A model generated the notes under the pieces. It ran no database searches. It had not been told where the DNA came from and worked only from the letters and a program-made list of their open reading frames with translations. From NCBI GenBank assembly GCA_045537455.1, contig JAZSPM010000044.1, positions 1-5,961 of the forward strand: DNA of 5,961 nt, given 5' to 3'. Of this stretch, positions 5,538 through 5,961 are shown piece after piece. This stretch comes from Ornithomonoglobus_A sp045537455. GTDB lineage: Bacteria > Bacillota > Clostridia > UBA1381. A program made the position numbers and the translations under genes. Every line of letters starts with the position of its first letter. Position 1 is the stretch's first letter.

Positions 5538-5797
5538 AACTCATCAGCTTCCTTTCTTATTATATCAACTACTGTTTCGTTTTCACAATGTAAAGTACAC
5601 AGCTCTATAATATTTTCAAGTCTGCATAATATTTCCGGTGTTATACAGTTTTCATTATGCAACGCACAATCAATCATAAACTGGCTGAAATTCATATTCT
5701 TCTCCTTAGCTTTACGTTCAATGATTTTCTCCATATCAGCAGATAACTTTAACGATTTTGATTTTAACTTCTTTTCATTTTCTGCTCTTTTAGACAT
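5519..5797 (-). CDS. MobC-like ribbon-helix-helix relaxosome accessory protein
   Basis: A 92-residue basic-then-acidic protein. After a Lys-rich start (MSKRAENEKKLKSK) comes a predicted ribbon-helix-helix fold: strand SLKLS, helix DMEKIIERKAKEKNM, then NFSQFMIDCALH, the signature of MobC and similar small DNA-binding proteins that assist a relaxase at oriT and often repress their own promoter. The C-terminal half is Glu/Leu/Ile-rich and probably helical. The ATG at 5797 is chosen over the GTG at 5815 because AAAGGGGA lies 8 nt before the ATG and inside the would-be extension. Its end overlaps the relaxase gene by 19 bp, so the two are co-translated. A perfect palindrome lies just upstream. 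It could also be a generic RHH antitoxin-like regulator, but the neighbour favours mobilization. Confidence 0.75.
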   Translation of the reverse strand: MSKRAENEKKLKSKSLKLSADMEKIIERKAKEKNMNFSQFMIDCALHNENCITPEILCRLENIIELCTLHCENETVVDIIRKEADELWDFLN

Positions 5798-5804
5798 AGT
5801 ATTA

Positions 5805-5812
5805 TCCCCTTT
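5805..5812 (-). promoter_or_regulatory. Ribosome binding site deciding the MobC-like start
   Basis: AAAGGGGA on the minus strand is 8 nt (counted from the G run) before the ATG at 5797. It overlaps codons 2-4 of the alternative GTG start at 5815, so that start is rejected. Confidence 0.7.
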
Positions 5813-5820
5813 CACTCATC

Positions 5821-5846
5821 TATAGAGTATAATATAATACTCTATA
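5821..5846. promoter_or_regulatory. Perfect 10-bp palindrome upstream of the mobilization genes
   Basis: TATAGAGTAT (5821-5830) and ATACTCTATA (5837-5846) are exact reverse complements around AATATA. The site lies about 24 bp before the MobC-like ATG, and contains TATACT/TATTAT-like -10 candidates on the minus strand, though I see no convincing -35. Placement suggests an operator for the RHH protein; that is inference. Confidence 0.5.
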
Positions 5847-5895
5847 ATCATTACATTTACATTATAATTATTCTTATATTGACATATCTTTCTGC

Positions 5896-5926
5896 AGGTA
5901 TAAGGTTTTCGTATTACCTTATACCT
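5896..5926. other. Perfect 11-bp inverted repeat, candidate oriT component
   Basis: AGGTATAAGGT (5896-5906) and ACCTTATACCT (5916-5926) are exact reverse complements with a 9-nt loop. It stands about 100 bp upstream of the MobC-like/relaxase pair. oriT sites of MOBP and related systems often lie just upstream of these genes and hold such an inverted repeat beside the nick site. No known nic consensus is recognised, and no T-run follows either arm directly, so it is not an obvious terminator. Confidence 0.45.
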
Positions 5927-5929
5927 CGT

Positions 5930-5959
5930 AAAAAAGAGATCCGACATTGCCGAATCTCT
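5930..5959 (-). terminator. Leftward intrinsic terminator of a gene beyond the right edge
   Basis: Read on the minus strand, AGAGAT pairs with ATCTCT and the stem continues through TCGGC/GTCGG with two G-U pairs, giving about 11 bp with a 3-nt loop, followed by TTTTT. The T-run at the left end sets the direction. The gene it would end lies outside the window. It could instead be a structural part of a transfer origin next to the 11-bp inverted repeat. Confidence 0.6.
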
Positions 5960-5961
5960 CA

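Noticed and set aside
5798..5815. N-terminal extension of the MobC-like protein from a GTG at 5815
   Set aside because: The likely ribosome binding site lies inside the extension and is correctly spaced for the ATG at 5797.
5346..5825. Open frame of 159 codons on the plus strand
   Set aside because: It is antisense to the relaxase and MobC-like genes, both supported by motifs and ribosome binding sites; its Ser/Phe-rich sequence looks like a shadow.

Overview
The window looks like AT-rich chromosome (or an integrated element) of a low-GC Gram-positive anaerobe. A gut or rumen clostridium of the Ruminococcus/Oscillospiraceae type is my best guess. This rests on strong AGGAGG-type ribosome binding sites, SigA-type promoters, a Firmicutes-style ECF sigma/zinc-finger anti-sigma pair and a short lipoprotein. 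It is inference from style, not from a search.

Layout. (1) 1-1142, plus strand: the 3' end of an ECF sigma factor gene that enters from the left edge, overlapping a membrane anti-sigma factor, closed by a long terminator hairpin. (2) 1166-1325: a 160-bp non-coding element with 17-bp terminal inverted repeats (MITE-like). (3) 1347-3911, minus strand: a two-gene operon. A UDP-glucose 6-dehydrogenase carrying an extra N-terminal XRE/Cro-type helix-turn-helix domain is followed after 3 bp by a UDP-glucuronate 4-epimerase-like SDR. Together they would turn UDP-glucose into UDP-glucuronate and then UDP-galacturonate for capsule, exopolysaccharide or cell-wall glycans. (4) 3912-4131: a dense control region. 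It has a perfect TTGACA-N17-TATAAT promoter, a perfect 10-bp inverted repeat across the -10 and start site, and two copies of a near-palindrome GTTGCTGATAGYRAC about 125 bp apart on either side of the promoter. (5) 4132-4719, minus: a small secreted lipoprotein of unknown function with its own promoter region. (6) 4843-5002: a second copy of the MITE-like element, in the opposite orientation, about 88% identical. (7) 5043-5797, minus: a mobilization pair, an MobC-like ribbon-helix-helix protein overlapping an unusually small MOBP-type relaxase. A perfect palindrome precedes it, then an 11-bp inverted repeat that could be part of an oriT, then a leftward terminator of a gene beyond the right edge.

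The most interesting hypothesis is a self-regulating metabolic enzyme. The dehydrogenase has its own DNA-binding domain, and its promoter is framed by paired operator-like dyads, so the enzyme could sense UDP-glucose, UDP-glucuronate or NAD(H) and repress its own operon, possibly by looping. The second theme is mobility: two inverted MITE-like copies bracket the sugar-nucleotide operon and lipoprotein, next to a minimal relaxase module.
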